64,000 nucleotides of DNA from positions 78,345-142,344 of the forward strand of contig NZ_JBFWFX010000007.1 of NCBI RefSeq assembly GCF_050286925.1. Reading direction: 5' to 3'. Shown one piece after another: positions 43,504 through 53,700 of the stretch. The position numbers and the translations under genes were made by a program. Below the pieces are notes generated by a model. That model saw nothing but the letters and a program-made list of their open reading frames with translations. It was not told where the DNA came from and made no database searches. This DNA is from Caloranaerobacter sp050286925. GTDB taxonomy: Bacteria; Bacillota; Clostridia; Tissierellales; Thermohalobacteraceae. Within the stretch, counting starts at the first letter, position 1. The number at the start of each line of letters is the position of its first letter.

Positions 43504-43614
43504 ATGAGGAATAAATTAAGAAGAATAAGGTTGGAAAAGGGGTTAACACACGAAAAAGTTGCATAATTAGTAGGAATTAGCAGAGCTACTTATACAAATA
43601 TTGAATTTGTATTT
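43504..43614 (+). pseudogene. Cro-like XRE regulator, broken by a nonsense codon and an IS insertion
   Basis: From ATG 43504 (behind aggaggtgat) the reading is MRNKLRRIRLEKGLTHEKVA, then TAA (43564-43566; probably a former CAA), then LVGISRATYTNIE, an XRE helix-turn-helix. The IS21-type left end cuts in at about 43614. It is the divergent partner of the repressor at 42903 and would have been the first gene of the lytic/excision operon. Confidence 0.7.
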
Positions 43615-43664
43615 GTCAACTGAAAATTCCCCTAAATTTTAATCGAAAAGTATACCATCAATAC

Positions 43665-44068
43665 CACTCCATAGTTTCTTTCATTCTGTAAGAATCTCTA
43701 TTCATATTAATGACATATGATTTATGAGTAAGTCTATCTATTAAAGCGGCTGTTAATACACAATCTTTAAAAACTTCATCCCATCTATCAAAAGAACGCA
43801 ATCTCTTTTCACTACGCGACTCCTTAAGTTCGTTAATAAGAAGTGGGACTGTTGTAAAAAATACTTTGTATCCAACATTATAAGCCTCAATACCAAGCCC
43901 TATTGAAATATGTATTTTACCTATCCCTGGATTTCCGACAAATATGATATTTTTTCCTTCCTCGATAAATTTTAAAGTTTTAAGTTCTTTTAGGCGTTTC
44001 TTGGCTTCTTTAGGTAAATATTCAGTTTTTAAATCTTCTAGATATTTTTTGTATGGAAATTAGCATTC
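43665..44068 (-). pseudogene. istB (IS21 helper ATPase), fragment
   Basis: On the minus strand, the piece from about 44030 downward reads LKTLKFIEEGKNIIFVGNPGIGK then HISIGLGIEAYNVGYKVFF, the P-loop of IstB; the usual GKTH is GKIH here. Further SFDRWDEVFKDCVL, LIDRLTHKSYVINMNR and RMKETMEWY follow in the same or neighbouring frames. The central part and the true start are missing, and the upstream piece near 44060-44185 is in another frame. It cannot make a working helper protein. Confidence 0.7.
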
Positions 44069-44304
44069 TTTATTCTATTCTTCTTACCATTCTCTTTTCT
44101 TACATCGTATGGAGATTGATTAATTCCCGGTATTTTAGGTTCTTTAATGTATTCTTTGATTTCACTTAATAACCCATTTCTCAATTTATTAGACCTCCTT
44201 CGGAGTTCATATTAAAAATATTATTAATTTTCTTTATTAAATCAACAGAAACTTTTTCAATTTCGTTGTTTTTACCTAAAAAATTTTCTTCATTACTAGG
44301 AGGT

Positions 44305-45285
44305 CTATTTAGAATAATGTTTTTGATATTGTCTGTATTGACAATACTTCTTTTTATCTGTGATAATTCTTTTATTGCTTCTAATACTGACTTTAACCCT
44401 TTTTTCTTTAATTAGTCTTTCTTGTAAATATTTATTTGCTTCTTCAATTGAGCCGAAGGCTTCTTCCCTTGAAAAAACTTTCCTTCTTATATATTCAACT
44501 CCCCTTTCTACGTACCCTTTTTCATTACCACTTCTAGCATTACAAAATCTATGTCTAAACCCCATAGTATAATGAAAGTTTAATTAAATCTTCTCTCGCT
44601 TTTTTTCTTTTGGTCCTACAAATTTTTTTACTGCTTGTTTCATATTGTCATAGATAATTTCTTTGTGTGTCCCTCATATGTTTTCAAAAGCTTTAACATG
44701 TATATCTAGAAAATTTTCCATCTTTTTATTCCTATAGAGTCTTACATAGTGATATAACCCTTTAGCTGTTGTAAATAGTCCTATGTTAAGTACTGTATCT
44801 TTTCCATCAATGTTTAGCTTAACCTCATCCCAATCAAATTCTAGTGTCTCTCCTAACATATATTCCTGTCTGATAAAAGCTTCTTTAATCTCTCCTTTCT
44901 CTCTAATATAGTTACAAACTGTTGTATAACTTATATCATAGCCTTTTTCTATTATATACTCATGAATATCTATCTTCTTCATTATTTGCTTTGATTTGCC
45001 TGAAAGTTTCTTCTTTTCATTTTCCTCAGGACACTTATCTATTATTTCAATAACTTCGTCTGTTAGCTTAACTTTTTTTCTCTTTGATGTGTCATATTTA
45101 GGCTTTGATACTATCTCTTCAATTAGTAAAAGAATCTTGTTTTCATCACTTTCACTACCTAATTTTTGTAACTTCTCTTCAATTCTTACTGTTTTTCTTG
45201 AAATAGTTCTACTTATTCCTCTCTGTGATTCACCCTCTCTAAAATATTTTAGTAAGATTTCTGCTTTTTGTTTCAAACTTATCAT
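44305..45285 (-). pseudogene. istA (IS21 transposase), fragment with several lesions
   Basis: Reading from 45285: ISLKQKAEILLKYFREGESQRGISR (helix-turn-helix), EFDWDEVKL (first catalytic Asp), then a TGA codon (about 44674) where GGA is expected; the frame continues GTHKEIIYDNMKQAV (second Asp), and a frame slip follows near 44600 to MGFRHRFCNARSGNEKGYVE (catalytic Glu). The order D-D-E is that of an IS21 rve-type transposase. At least two lesions make it inactive. Confidence 0.75.
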
Positions 45286-45466
45286 CCTCCACTAGCCCCC
45301 TATACTTTTGTATAGGGGTAGTATATTTTATTGTGGTGGATTTTTCAATTAATACCGTGGACTACTTTTAGATTAACATAAACAGAACTATGACATTAAC
45401 AGAAAATGCATTGAAAGAGTTAGGGATGAATTAAATAGATGACTAATAAAATGGGTGGCAATTTTA

Positions 45467-45499
45467 TATTTGCAACCTTTTTGCTACCGATTTGCCACC
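45467..45499. repeat. Three tandem 11-mers near attR (likely integrase arm sites)
   Basis: TATTTGCAACC (45467-45477), TTTTTGCTACC (45478-45488) and GATTTGCCACC (45489-45499) stand end to end and match the ATTTTGCCACC pair near attL with 1-3 changes. An inverted copy, GGTGGCAATTT (45454-45464), lies just to the left. The site is 128 bases inside attR. Confidence 0.6.
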
Positions 45500-45626
45500 A
45501 ATGAATATGATATCAAAAAATAAACTATGTTATATTAAATTATAAAAGTATTGATTTTTCAACAGTTTATAAAGTATAATAATAAAGTGTGGTACGATAA
45601 AGTATTTTAAATTATATTATTTTTGG

Positions 45627-45660
45627 AATACAGAACTCGGCTTATAGACTTACTCGTTTA
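45627..45660. repeat. attR: 34-bp direct repeat, copy 2
   Basis: Identical to the 3' end of rnpB at 37566-37599. Here it is not part of a gene. It marks the right end of the element and leads straight into the likely original rnpB terminator at 45668. Confidence 0.93.
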
Positions 45661-45667
45661 CATTTAG

Positions 45668-45699
45668 CAAAACACTACCTTTAAGGGTAGTGTTTTTTT
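45668..45699 (+). terminator. Displaced original rnpB terminator
   Basis: Stem aaaacactacctt (45669-45681) pairs with aagggtagtgtttt (45682-45696) around a minimal loop, followed by a T-run. It stands 8 bases past the att core, the distance expected for the native rnpB terminator, now separated from the gene by the element. Confidence 0.75.
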
Positions 45700-45713
45700 A
45701 GTTCTGTACAATA

Positions 45714-45737
45714 CGAGTAAACATGCAAACCGAGTTC
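45714..45737 (-). repeat. Inverted att-like sequence
   Basis: Read on the minus strand, gaactcggtttgcatgtttactcg (in two pieces: gaactcgg and tttactcg at the ends) matches 18 of 24 positions of the rnpB att core gaactcgg...ttactcg. It lies 54 bases beyond attR in opposite orientation. It could be the scar of another insertion or a fragment of a second rnpB-type end. Confidence 0.4.
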
Positions 45738-45879
45738 ATTTAAGAATGCTAATTGGTTTTATTGAAAATTCTTTTATTTACAATAATAATAATTAAAGGA
45801 TTTTATTATATAATTAGGTATTATTTAAGCTTATTTAGAAATCATAGGAAATAATTTTGATGCAATAAATAATTATAAG

Positions 45880-45888
45880 TGATATAAT
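45880..45888 (+). promoter_or_regulatory. Extended -10 promoter for the BREX operon
   Basis: TGATATAAT at 45880-45888 matches TGnTATAAT. It lies 51 bases before brxA. The only -35-like hexamer, TTGATG at 45857, is too far away (20 bases), so an extended -10 type is more likely. Confidence 0.45.
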
Positions 45889-45938
45889 TAATATTAAAGT
45901 GTAAAGTGGACCAGAAAAAGAGGTGAATTTATATAAAA

Positions 45939-46535
45939 ATGTTAAAATATACATCTACATTAAAATCAATGCCTTTTTTATATTTAGAACTTAAAAAGGC
46001 TGCAACTCTTAAATTACAAGGATTTAATGATATTGATATAAAAAGAAAAGCCATTGAGGATAATATATTTTTAGTTAATACAGAGAGTCGAAAAAAAGAA
46101 ATTGCTTCAAAGATACTAAAAAGACTTGAAGTTTTAGATGAGTTTTTATTGGATAAAATTGTCAATGGTAATTTAGAAACTAGTAAGCAGTTGGCATTAT
46201 ACAGCATATTAAAGACTGATAGATTATTCTTTGATTTTATGATTGAAGTATATAGAGAGAAATATTTATTAAAAGATTTTATTATAACAGATAAAGATTT
46301 TAGTATCTTTTTTCAAAGGAAGGCAGAGCAAAGTGAACAAATAGCGTCATGGGAAGATTATACTTTTTATAAATTAAAACAAGTTTATAAAAGAATTTTA
46401 AATGAAGCAGGATTTATTAAAAAACATAAAAAAGATATAGAAATAACACCACCAATAATGGAAAAAGAAATAATAGATTATTTAAAAGAAAAAGGTGATC
46501 AAATTTATTTAGAGGCTATGATAGGAGAGATATAG
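45939..46535 (+). CDS. brxA: BREX protein BrxA
   Basis: 198 residues, of the DUF1819 family: MLKYTSTLKSMPFLYLELKKAA at the start, LDKIVNGNLETSKQLALYSILKTDRLFFDFMIEVYREKY in the middle, and a C-terminal winged-helix-like region. BrxA is a small DNA-binding protein needed for BREX function in many systems. It is the first gene of the operon, with aggtga 12 bases before the ATG, and brxB follows without a gap (TAG then ATG). The reading frame is intact. Gene order and family make the call secure. Confidence 0.92.
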   Translation: MLKYTSTLKSMPFLYLELKKAATLKLQGFNDIDIKRKAIEDNIFLVNTESRKKEIASKILKRLEVLDEFLLDKIVNGNLETSKQLALYSILKTDRLFFDFMIEVYREKYLLKDFIITDKDFSIFFQRKAEQSEQIASWEDYTFYKLKQVYKRILNEAGFIKKHKKDIEITPPIMEKEIIDYLKEKGDQIYLEAMIGEI

Positions 46536-47117
46536 ATGAGAACAATTTATGAAAGATTAGATCAGATTTTACCAAAATTATTAGAAAAAAGGTTTAGAGA
46601 GAATAAAGGATTAGGAAATGAAATTGGATATTATATATTCGATTATGATCCTAAAGATGAAATAATTGTAAGAGAGCATATAGAGTTTTTAAAACAGAAA
46701 ATTAATAATGACGATTCTGAAATTCAAATAAAGGAATTTGATTTATATGAAATTATATTAGAAATATTAGAAAGTAAAGGTTATTTAGATAAAGTTTTTG
46801 ATATGGAAAAAAAGAAAGGAACTGAATACATAATCAATGCTATAAAAAAAACACTTAGATTAACACAAAAAAATGATTTAGTGGTTGATTATATAAGAAA
46901 AAGAGTTAGCAAAAATGACATTGTATTTTTAACTGGAGTTGGAAAGGCTTGGCCTATTATAAGATCACATACAGTTTTAAATACATTACATTCAGTTATA
47001 GATGAAGTTCCACTTGTTATGTTTTTTCCGGGAACTTATGATGGTTTAGAATTGCAATTATTTAATGAGATTAAAGATGATAACTATTATAGAGCATTTA
47101 AATTAATTGAAAGATAA
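46536..47117 (+). CDS. brxB: BREX protein BrxB
   Basis: 193 residues of the DUF1788 family: IYERLDQILPKLLEKRFRENKGLGNEIGYYIFDYDP at the start; later DIVFLTGVGKAWPIIRSHTVLNTLH and PLVMFFPGTYDGLELQLF, typical for the group. BrxB has no known enzyme activity but is required for defence and methylation in type 1 BREX systems. Its ATG directly follows the brxA stop, so the two are translated together. It is 19 bases upstream of brxC. Confidence 0.92.
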   Translation: MRTIYERLDQILPKLLEKRFRENKGLGNEIGYYIFDYDPKDEIIVREHIEFLKQKINNDDSEIQIKEFDLYEIILEILESKGYLDKVFDMEKKKGTEYIINAIKKTLRLTQKNDLVVDYIRKRVSKNDIVFLTGVGKAWPIIRSHTVLNTLHSVIDEVPLVMFFPGTYDGLELQLFNEIKDDNYYRAFKLIER

Positions 47118-47136
47118 ATATCAGGGGGGATAAAGA

Positions 47137-50100
47137 ATGCAACTTAGAAAAATGTTTTACAAAGACATTGAGAGGGATATAAAAGGAGTTATTAAAATTG
47201 GGCAAGAAGATGATACAAATGTGTATCAGGAATTAGAAGAATATGTAGTTACTAGAGAACTTTTAAAACATTTTAGTGATTTCTTTGAAGCCTATAAAAA
47301 AAGTATTAATAATTACACAGATAAAATGGGAGTTTGGATTAGTGGTTTCTTTGGAAGTGGTAAATCACACTTCCTAAAGATTTTATCTTATTTACTAGAA
47401 AATAAGGAGGTTAATGGCAAGAAAGCTGTAAGTTTTTTTGAGGATAAGATTAAGGATCCTTTAGTTTTAGCAGATATGAAAATAGCAGGAGATGTTAGTG
47501 CTGATATTATTTTATTTAATATAGATTCTAAGTCAGATTCTGATTCTAAAGCAAATAAAGATGCTGTTGTAAAAGTATTCAATAAAGTTTTTAACGAAAT
47601 GCAGGGATTTTGTGGCTCAATACCATGGGTTGCAGACTTAGAAAGACAGATGGTAAAGGATGGTACATATGAAGCCTTTAAAGCAAAATTCAAAGAACTT
47701 TCAGGAAACACATGGGAAGAAGCCAGAGAAGATTTTTACTTTGAAGAAGATAATATAGTAGAAGCCTTAGCAGCAACAACGAAAATGAGTATTGAAGCAG
47801 CAAGAAATTGGTTTAATAGAGCAGAAGAAAACTACTCTTTAAGTGTTGAAAAGTTTGCTAGTAGGGTAAGAGAATACATTGAATCAAAGGGTGGAAACCA
47901 TCATGTAATATTTTTAGTTGATGAAATTGGTCAATATATAGGTGATGATGCTAAACTTATGCTAAATCTTCAAACAGTAGTTGAAGATTTAGGAACGCAG
48001 TGTGGTGGAAGGGCATGGGTAATAGTAACATCACAGCAGGATATTGATTCGATAACAAAGGTAAAAGGAAATGACTTTTCAAAAATACAAGGAAGATTTA
48101 ATACAAGAATTAATCTATCTAGTGCTAATGTAGATGAAGTAATAAAAAAGCGTATACTACTTAAGAATGATACTGCAAAAGAGACATTGAAACTTTTATA
48201 TGCAGAGAAGGAAGCGATAATAAAAAATCTTATAACATTTTCAGCAGACACAGCAGAAATGAAAACATATAAATCAGTAGATGATTTTATAGAGGTATAT
48301 CCTTTTATACCATATCAGTTTAATTTGCTTCAATCTGTATTTACTGGTATAAGGCTTCATGGTGCTAGTGGAAAGCATTTATCAGAAGGAGAGAGGTCTT
48401 TACTAAGTGCTTTTCAAGAAGCAGCCATTGCACATGCAGATTGTGAAGAAGGCGTACTTATTCCTTTTTCGGCATTTTATGAAACAATAGAGGCATTTTT
48501 AGATTCTAATATTCGTACAGTAATCTTACATGCTCAAGATAATGATAATTTAACTGAACAGGATGTAGAGGTTTTGAAAGTCTTGTTTTTAATTAAATAT
48601 GTAAAAGAGATACCTTCAAACATTGAAAATATTGCAACCTTGATGGTTAAACATATAGATGATGATAAAATTGAACTTAAAAAACAGATAGAGGGTTCTT
48701 TAAAAAGGCTATTAAAAGAAACTTTAATTCAGAAGAATGGAGATGAATATATATTTCTCACTCATGCTGAACAAGATGTAAATAAAGAGATTCAACATAT
48801 TCCTGTAGACGTGGGAGAGATAATTTTAAAAGCAGGAGAAGAAATATTTAATGGTATATATGACGAGAAAAAATATAGATATAATGCGAGATATTATTTT
48901 GATTTCAACAAAATCATTGATGATAGATTTTTATCACCTCAGAAAAGTGAAATAGGGCTAAAAATTATCACTCCATATTATGATACTGGAGTTGAACTTA
49001 CAGAGAATGAATTAAGAATGATGTCAGCAAGAGAGAATAATTTAATAGTTAAACTGCCAGCAGATACATCTTTTTTAGAAGAAATAGATCAGATCCTAAG
49101 AATTCAAACATATCTACAAAGAAAAGGTGGAACAAAATCTATTCCTGAAATTGAAGAAATAAAAATTAGAAAATCAAGAGAAATAACAGAAAGGAAAAAA
49201 AGAGTAACAACATTATTGATAGAAGCATTAAAAAATGCAGATATATATGCGAATTCACAGAAGTTAAATATTAAACCAAAGCATCCTATTGAAAGAATTA
49301 ATGAAGGTTTTAAATATCTAATAGACAACATGTATAGTAAATTAAATTATATAACTAAATTTGTAGAGGGGACTAAAGATCTACATGATATTTTATTAGA
49401 AGATAATATGCAGATTAAGTTAACTGATGATATACCAAATAAATTGGCCATAGAAGAAATAAATAGTTATATAGAAAGAAATACTGAGAGAAATATACCA
49501 ATTACATTAAAGACGCTAATCGATTTGTTTTCAAAAGCACCTTATGGCTGGAGAGAAGATGATATAAGAGGAATTGTATTAAAATTGTTTAAATCACAAG
49601 AAATAAAATTACAACTTGGTAGTGAATATCTTAACACTTCAGATAAAGACTTAATCAAGTATATAACAAAAAGAGATTACTTAGATAGATTAATTATTAA
49701 AAAGAGAACAAAGACACCTGCAAAATATATTTCTAATGTAAAATATCTTGCTAAAGAATTATTTAATCATACAGCAATGCCTTCGGATGAAGATGGATTA
49801 ATGAATAGATTTAAAGAACTTTGCGATAATGAACTTTATAAAAGTCCTGATAATATTATGAAATTATTATCTGAGTATAGAGATGGTACTAGATATCCAG
49901 GAAAAGAAATATTGGAAAAAGGAAAAAGTTTATTTGAAGAAATTATTAAGATAAAAGATGCAAAAGAATTCTTTGAAAGAGTATATGAATTAAAAGATGA
50001 TTTATTAGATTATGAAGAAGATGTTTATGATGTTAAGAAATTCTTTAAAAATCAGAAAGAAGTATTTGATAAAGCAGTTGAAAAATTAGAAATATATGAG

Positions 50101-50700
50101 AAAAATAAGACTTATGTTGTAGATGAAGAAGCAATAAAGATAATAAGTGAAATTGAAAAAATTATTAAATCAGAAAGACCTTACTCACAAATTCAAAAAC
50201 TACCAAACCTTATAGATGAATTTGTTGGAAGATTTACCGAATTATTAGAAAAAGAATGTGAGCCTGTGAGAGAGGTAATAGTAAATGATTATGAAAAGGT
50301 AATGAAAGAACTTGAACTATATGATTTTAAAGATGATTTAAGTTCTAAGTTCAAATCTCAATTTGACGATTTGTTAAACCGATTAGATTCTGCTAATAAT
50401 TTCTATGAAGCCATTGCTATGAAAGAAGAATCTGATAGACTTAAAATTAAATGTTTTAATGAAATAGAAAAAGAAAAGGAAAAGAGAAAACCAAAACTTG
50501 AAGAATATGGACCTGAAATTGTAAACGATGAACCTAAAGAAGGATATAGAACAAAAAAAGTTGTAAATATCAGTTTAGCGAATATTCTTCATTGTGTAAC
50601 AACTATTGAAACAAAAGAAGATATAGAGAAACTTTTAGATGACATTAGAAGAAAATTAGAAAGCGAATTAAAAGAAAACACAATACTTAAATTGATTTAG
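47137..50700 (+). CDS. brxC: BREX protein BrxC (AAA+ ATPase)
   Basis: 1187 residues (family about 1150-1250). The Walker A GFFGSGKSHF lies at residues about 70-79, in the expected DUF499-like N-terminal P-loop region; a Walker B-like stretch VIFLVDEIGQYIG follows at about 252-264. The rest is a long helical region with coiled-coil parts. BrxC is a large P-loop ATPase that is essential for both methylation and block of phage DNA replication. It has the site caggggggat (47122-47131). It ends 13 bases before pglX. No frame breaks. Confidence 0.95.
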   Translation: MQLRKMFYKDIERDIKGVIKIGQEDDTNVYQELEEYVVTRELLKHFSDFFEAYKKSINNYTDKMGVWISGFFGSGKSHFLKILSYLLENKEVNGKKAVSFFEDKIKDPLVLADMKIAGDVSADIILFNIDSKSDSDSKANKDAVVKVFNKVFNEMQGFCGSIPWVADLERQMVKDGTYEAFKAKFKELSGNTWEEAREDFYFEEDNIVEALAATTKMSIEAARNWFNRAEENYSLSVEKFASRVREYIESKGGNHHVIFLVDEIGQYIGDDAKLMLNLQTVVEDLGTQCGGRAWVIVTSQQDIDSITKVKGNDFSKIQGRFNTRINLSSANVDEVIKKRILLKNDTAKETLKLLYAEKEAIIKNLITFSADTAEMKTYKSVDDFIEVYPFIPYQFNLLQSVFTGIRLHGASGKHLSEGERSLLSAFQEAAIAHADCEEGVLIPFSAFYETIEAFLDSNIRTVILHAQDNDNLTEQDVEVLKVLFLIKYVKEIPSNIENIATLMVKHIDDDKIELKKQIEGSLKRLLKETLIQKNGDEYIFLTHAEQDVNKEIQHIPVDVGEIILKAGEEIFNGIYDEKKYRYNARYYFDFNKIIDDRFLSPQKSEIGLKIITPYYDTGVELTENELRMMSARENNLIVKLPADTSFLEEIDQILRIQTYLQRKGGTKSIPEIEEIKIRKSREITERKKRVTTLLIEALKNADIYANSQKLNIKPKHPIERINEGFKYLIDNMYSKLNYITKFVEGTKDLHDILLEDNMQIKLTDDIPNKLAIEEINSYIERNTERNIPITLKTLIDLFSKAPYGWREDDIRGIVLKLFKSQEIKLQLGSEYLNTSDKDLIKYITKRDYLDRLIIKKRTKTPAKYISNVKYLAKELFNHTAMPSDEDGLMNRFKELCDNELYKSPDNIMKLLSEYRDGTRYPGKEILEKGKSLFEEIIKIKDAKEFFERVYELKDDLLDYEEDVYDVKKFFKNQKEVFDKAVEKLEIYEKNKTYVVDEEAIKIISEIEKIIKSERPYSQIQKLPNLIDEFVGRFTELLEKECEPVREVIVNDYEKVMKELELYDFKDDLSSKFKSQFDDLLNRLDSANNFYEAIAMKEESDRLKIKCFNEIEKEKEKRKPKLEEYGPEIVNDEPKEGYRTKKVVNISLANILHCVTTIETKEDIEKLLDDIRRKLESELKENTILKLI

Positions 50701-50719
50701 ACTATAGGGGGATATGACC

Positions 50720-53700
50720 ATGAACAAAAGTGCAATAAAGAGTTTTGCTGTAAGAGCAAGAAAAAAACTAATAGAAGATATAACTCAAAAGGCTTATGAG
50801 TTGGGTATAACCAAAGAAGAAGTGATGGATATAGAAAAATTTGAAGGTGGATTTAAAATAAAAGGTAGAGAAAACAGTAGAATATATAAGGAGTACGAAA
50901 TTAAGCAGAGAGAAAGATTGATAGAAAAGATTAAAGAAAAAGGTTTTGAGCAAGTTATTGAGGAAGTAGCATATGCTTGGTTCAATAGATTTATTGCTCT
51001 TAGATTTATGGAGGTAAATGATTATCTACCAATAGGGGTTAGAGTTCTTTCTTCTGTTGATAAGAATAAAAAAGAACCAGATATTATTAAAGAAGCATTA
51101 AACTTTGTAGAAGAATTAGATTTAAACAGAGAAATCGTATATAGACTTCAAGAAAATAATGAGATAGAAGATTTATATAAATATTTACTTGTAAAACAGT
51201 GCAATCAGTTAGGCAAAATTATGCCAACAGTATTTGAAAAGATAGCAGATTATACAGAATTATTGCTTCCAGATAATTTATTGGCAGAAGGTTCTGTAAT
51301 AAGGGATTTAGTTGAGTCGATTGATGAAGAAGATTATAAAGATCAAGTAGAGATAATAGGGTGGCTTTATCAATATTATATATCCGAAAAGAAAGATGAA
51401 GTGTTTGCAGGACTAAAGAAAAATAAAAAAATTACAAAAGAAAACATACCTGCTGCAACTCAATTATTTACACCTAAATGGATAGTAAAATATATGGTGG
51501 AGAATTCTTTAGGCAGACTTTGGTTAGAATCTCATCCTGATGAAGAATTAAAGTCAAAGTGGAAATATTATTTAGAAGAAGCAGAGCAGGAACCCGAAGT
51601 ACAGAAAAAATTAGAAGAATTAAAGAATCCAAATTTGAGTCCAGAAGATATTAAAATATTAGACCCTGCAATGGGTAGTGGACATATTTTGGTATATGCA
51701 TTTGATGTACTATATGATATTTATTTAAAAGCAGGATACTCAGAAAGAGAAATACCAAGACTTATATTAGAGAAAAATCTTTATGGGCTTGACATAGATG
51801 ATAGAGCAGGACAACTAGCGACTTTTGCCCTTATGATGAAGGCTAGAAGTAAGAATAGAAGGATATTTAGAAGACCTATACAGTTAAATGTTTGTTCTAT
51901 TCAAGAAAGTAATGGTTTAATTGAGAATGGAAAATTGAGAATTGACAATTCATTTTGGGATTATATTTTGGGAGATATTCAAGATGAAGAGAGAAAAAAA
52001 CTAAAAGAAGATATTGAGTACCTTATAAAAGTATTTGAAGATGCAAAGGAATATGGTTCAATACTAGAAGTTAAAAAAATAGATTTTGATGCTATTGAGA
52101 GAAGATTGGAAGAAATTAGAGATAGTGAAGCAGTAGATTTATTTGAATTTCAATATAAAGAAGTTATTTTAGAAAAGTTGCCTCCACTTGTTAAACAAGC
52201 GAGGATAATGAGTGAGAAATATGATGTTGTTTGTACTAATCCACCGTATATGGGCAGAAAAGGTATGGATGATAAGTTAACGGTATATATTGATAGAAAA
52301 TTTCCAAAATCAAAAAATGACTTGTTTGCAGTATTTATGGAGTTAGATAATAATTATTTAAAGAATAATGGATTCTATGCTATGATTAATCAACATTCTT
52401 GGATGTTTTTGGCAAATTTTGAGCAATTAAGAAAAGAAATAATTGATAAAAGAGAAATTTATAACATGTTACATCTGGGTCCTCGTGCGTTTGAAGAAAT
52501 AGGAGGAGAAGTAGTACAATCTACTACATATGTGTTAAGAAAAATAAAGAGAAATGGCTATAAGGGAAATTACATAAGATTAATCAATTACAATAATTCA
52601 AAAGAAAAAGAAATCAAAGCAGTCGAAACGATAAAAAAACATGATAGCAAAGATTTATATAGTGTTTCGTCACAAAATTTCAATATGATACCTGGAACAC
52701 CTATTGCATATTGGATAAATAATTCTTTGATTGAGATATTTATGAAACAGCCAAAACTAGGGAAAATTGCCGACCCAGTTGAAGGGATTAAAACTGGCAA
52801 TAATGATTTATTTTTGAGGTTATGGCATGAAGTAAATTTTAATAAAATGGCGAACTTAGAAGTAGATGATATTTGTAATAAATACAAATGGTATCCAATG
52901 GCTAAGGGAGGACCTTTTAGAAAATGGTATGGAAATATTGATTTTGTAATAGATTGGGAAAATAACGGAAAAAAAGTGTCGGAATATAAGAAGGCGACTA
53001 TATCAAACAAAGAACTGTTTTTCAACCCTGCAATTACATGGACATATATATCAACCCATAAAATTTCAATGAGATATTTAGGTAACAATGTCCTATATAA
53101 CAATAAAGGTCCGGGATGCTACTTTAAAAATATGGATGATTTATATTATGTTTTATCAGCACTAAACTCAAAAATTGGGGACTTAGTTATGCAGGTTCTT
53201 GCACCTACAATGGATTTTAAGCCAGGAAACATTAAAAACTTTCCAATTAAGTTTCCTAAAGACCCTAAAGTTAAAGAAAAAATTATTTCTATCGCAAAAA
53301 AATGTATAGATATATCAAAACAAGATTGGGACTCATTTGAAACCTCATGGGATTTCAAGCAACATCCTTTACTAGAATACAAAAATGGCGTGAATACAAT
53401 AGAAGAAGCCTTTAATAACTGGTCAGAATTTACAGAAAGACAGTTTAATCAATTAAAGGCAAATGAAGAAGAACTAAATAGAATATTCATTGAAATCTAC
53501 GGATTACAAGACGAACTAACACCTGAAGTAGAAGATAAAGATATTACTATTAGAAAAGCCGATAGAGAAAGAGATATTAAATCATTCATATCCTATGCAG
53601 TAGGCTGTATGTTTGGTCGTTATTCATTAGATGAAGAAGGATTAATTTATGCAGGTGGAGAGTTTAAAGATAAATTTAAAATTGAGAATGGACAACTTAT

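Larger units (their letters stand above)
43614..45353 (-). mobile_element. IS21-family insertion remnant
   Basis: Ends: tgtcaactgaaaattcccc (43614-43632) and, on the other strand at about 45353, ttaattgaaaaatccacc, an inverted-repeat pair that starts TGTCAACT-like, as in IS21. Between them lie an istA pseudogene and a short istB fragment on the minus strand. Full IS21 elements are about 2.0-2.5 kb; this is 1.74 kb, so an inner deletion is likely. It lies inside the cro-like gene. The hairpin cccctatacttttgtatagggg (in part, 45297-45318) precedes istA. Confidence 0.8.
37600..45660. mobile_element. Integrative element inserted in the rnpB 3' end (degenerate)
   Basis: The 8.06-kb interval is bounded by 34-bp direct repeats (37566-37599 and 45627-45660). 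It contains an integrase pseudogene next to attL, tandem 11-mers near each end, a phage-type XRE repressor with divergent cro-like remnant and four operators, two ImmA/IrrE genes, a PH-domain gene, a lipoprotein gene, three coiled-coil genes and an IS21 remnant. No DNA transfer or structural phage genes are seen, so it is a small satellite-like or cut-down element. The integrase, the cro-like gene and others carry stops, so it is probably fixed in place. Confidence 0.85.

Noticed and set aside
44996..45295. 99-codon plus-strand frame over the IS21 istA gene
   Set aside because: Shadow frame of the istA pseudogene on the other strand; no homology visible.
45454..45464. CRISPR-like array from repeated 11-mers near attR
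   Set aside because: The repeats are contiguous with no spacers and are only 11 bp; they fit integrase arm sites.
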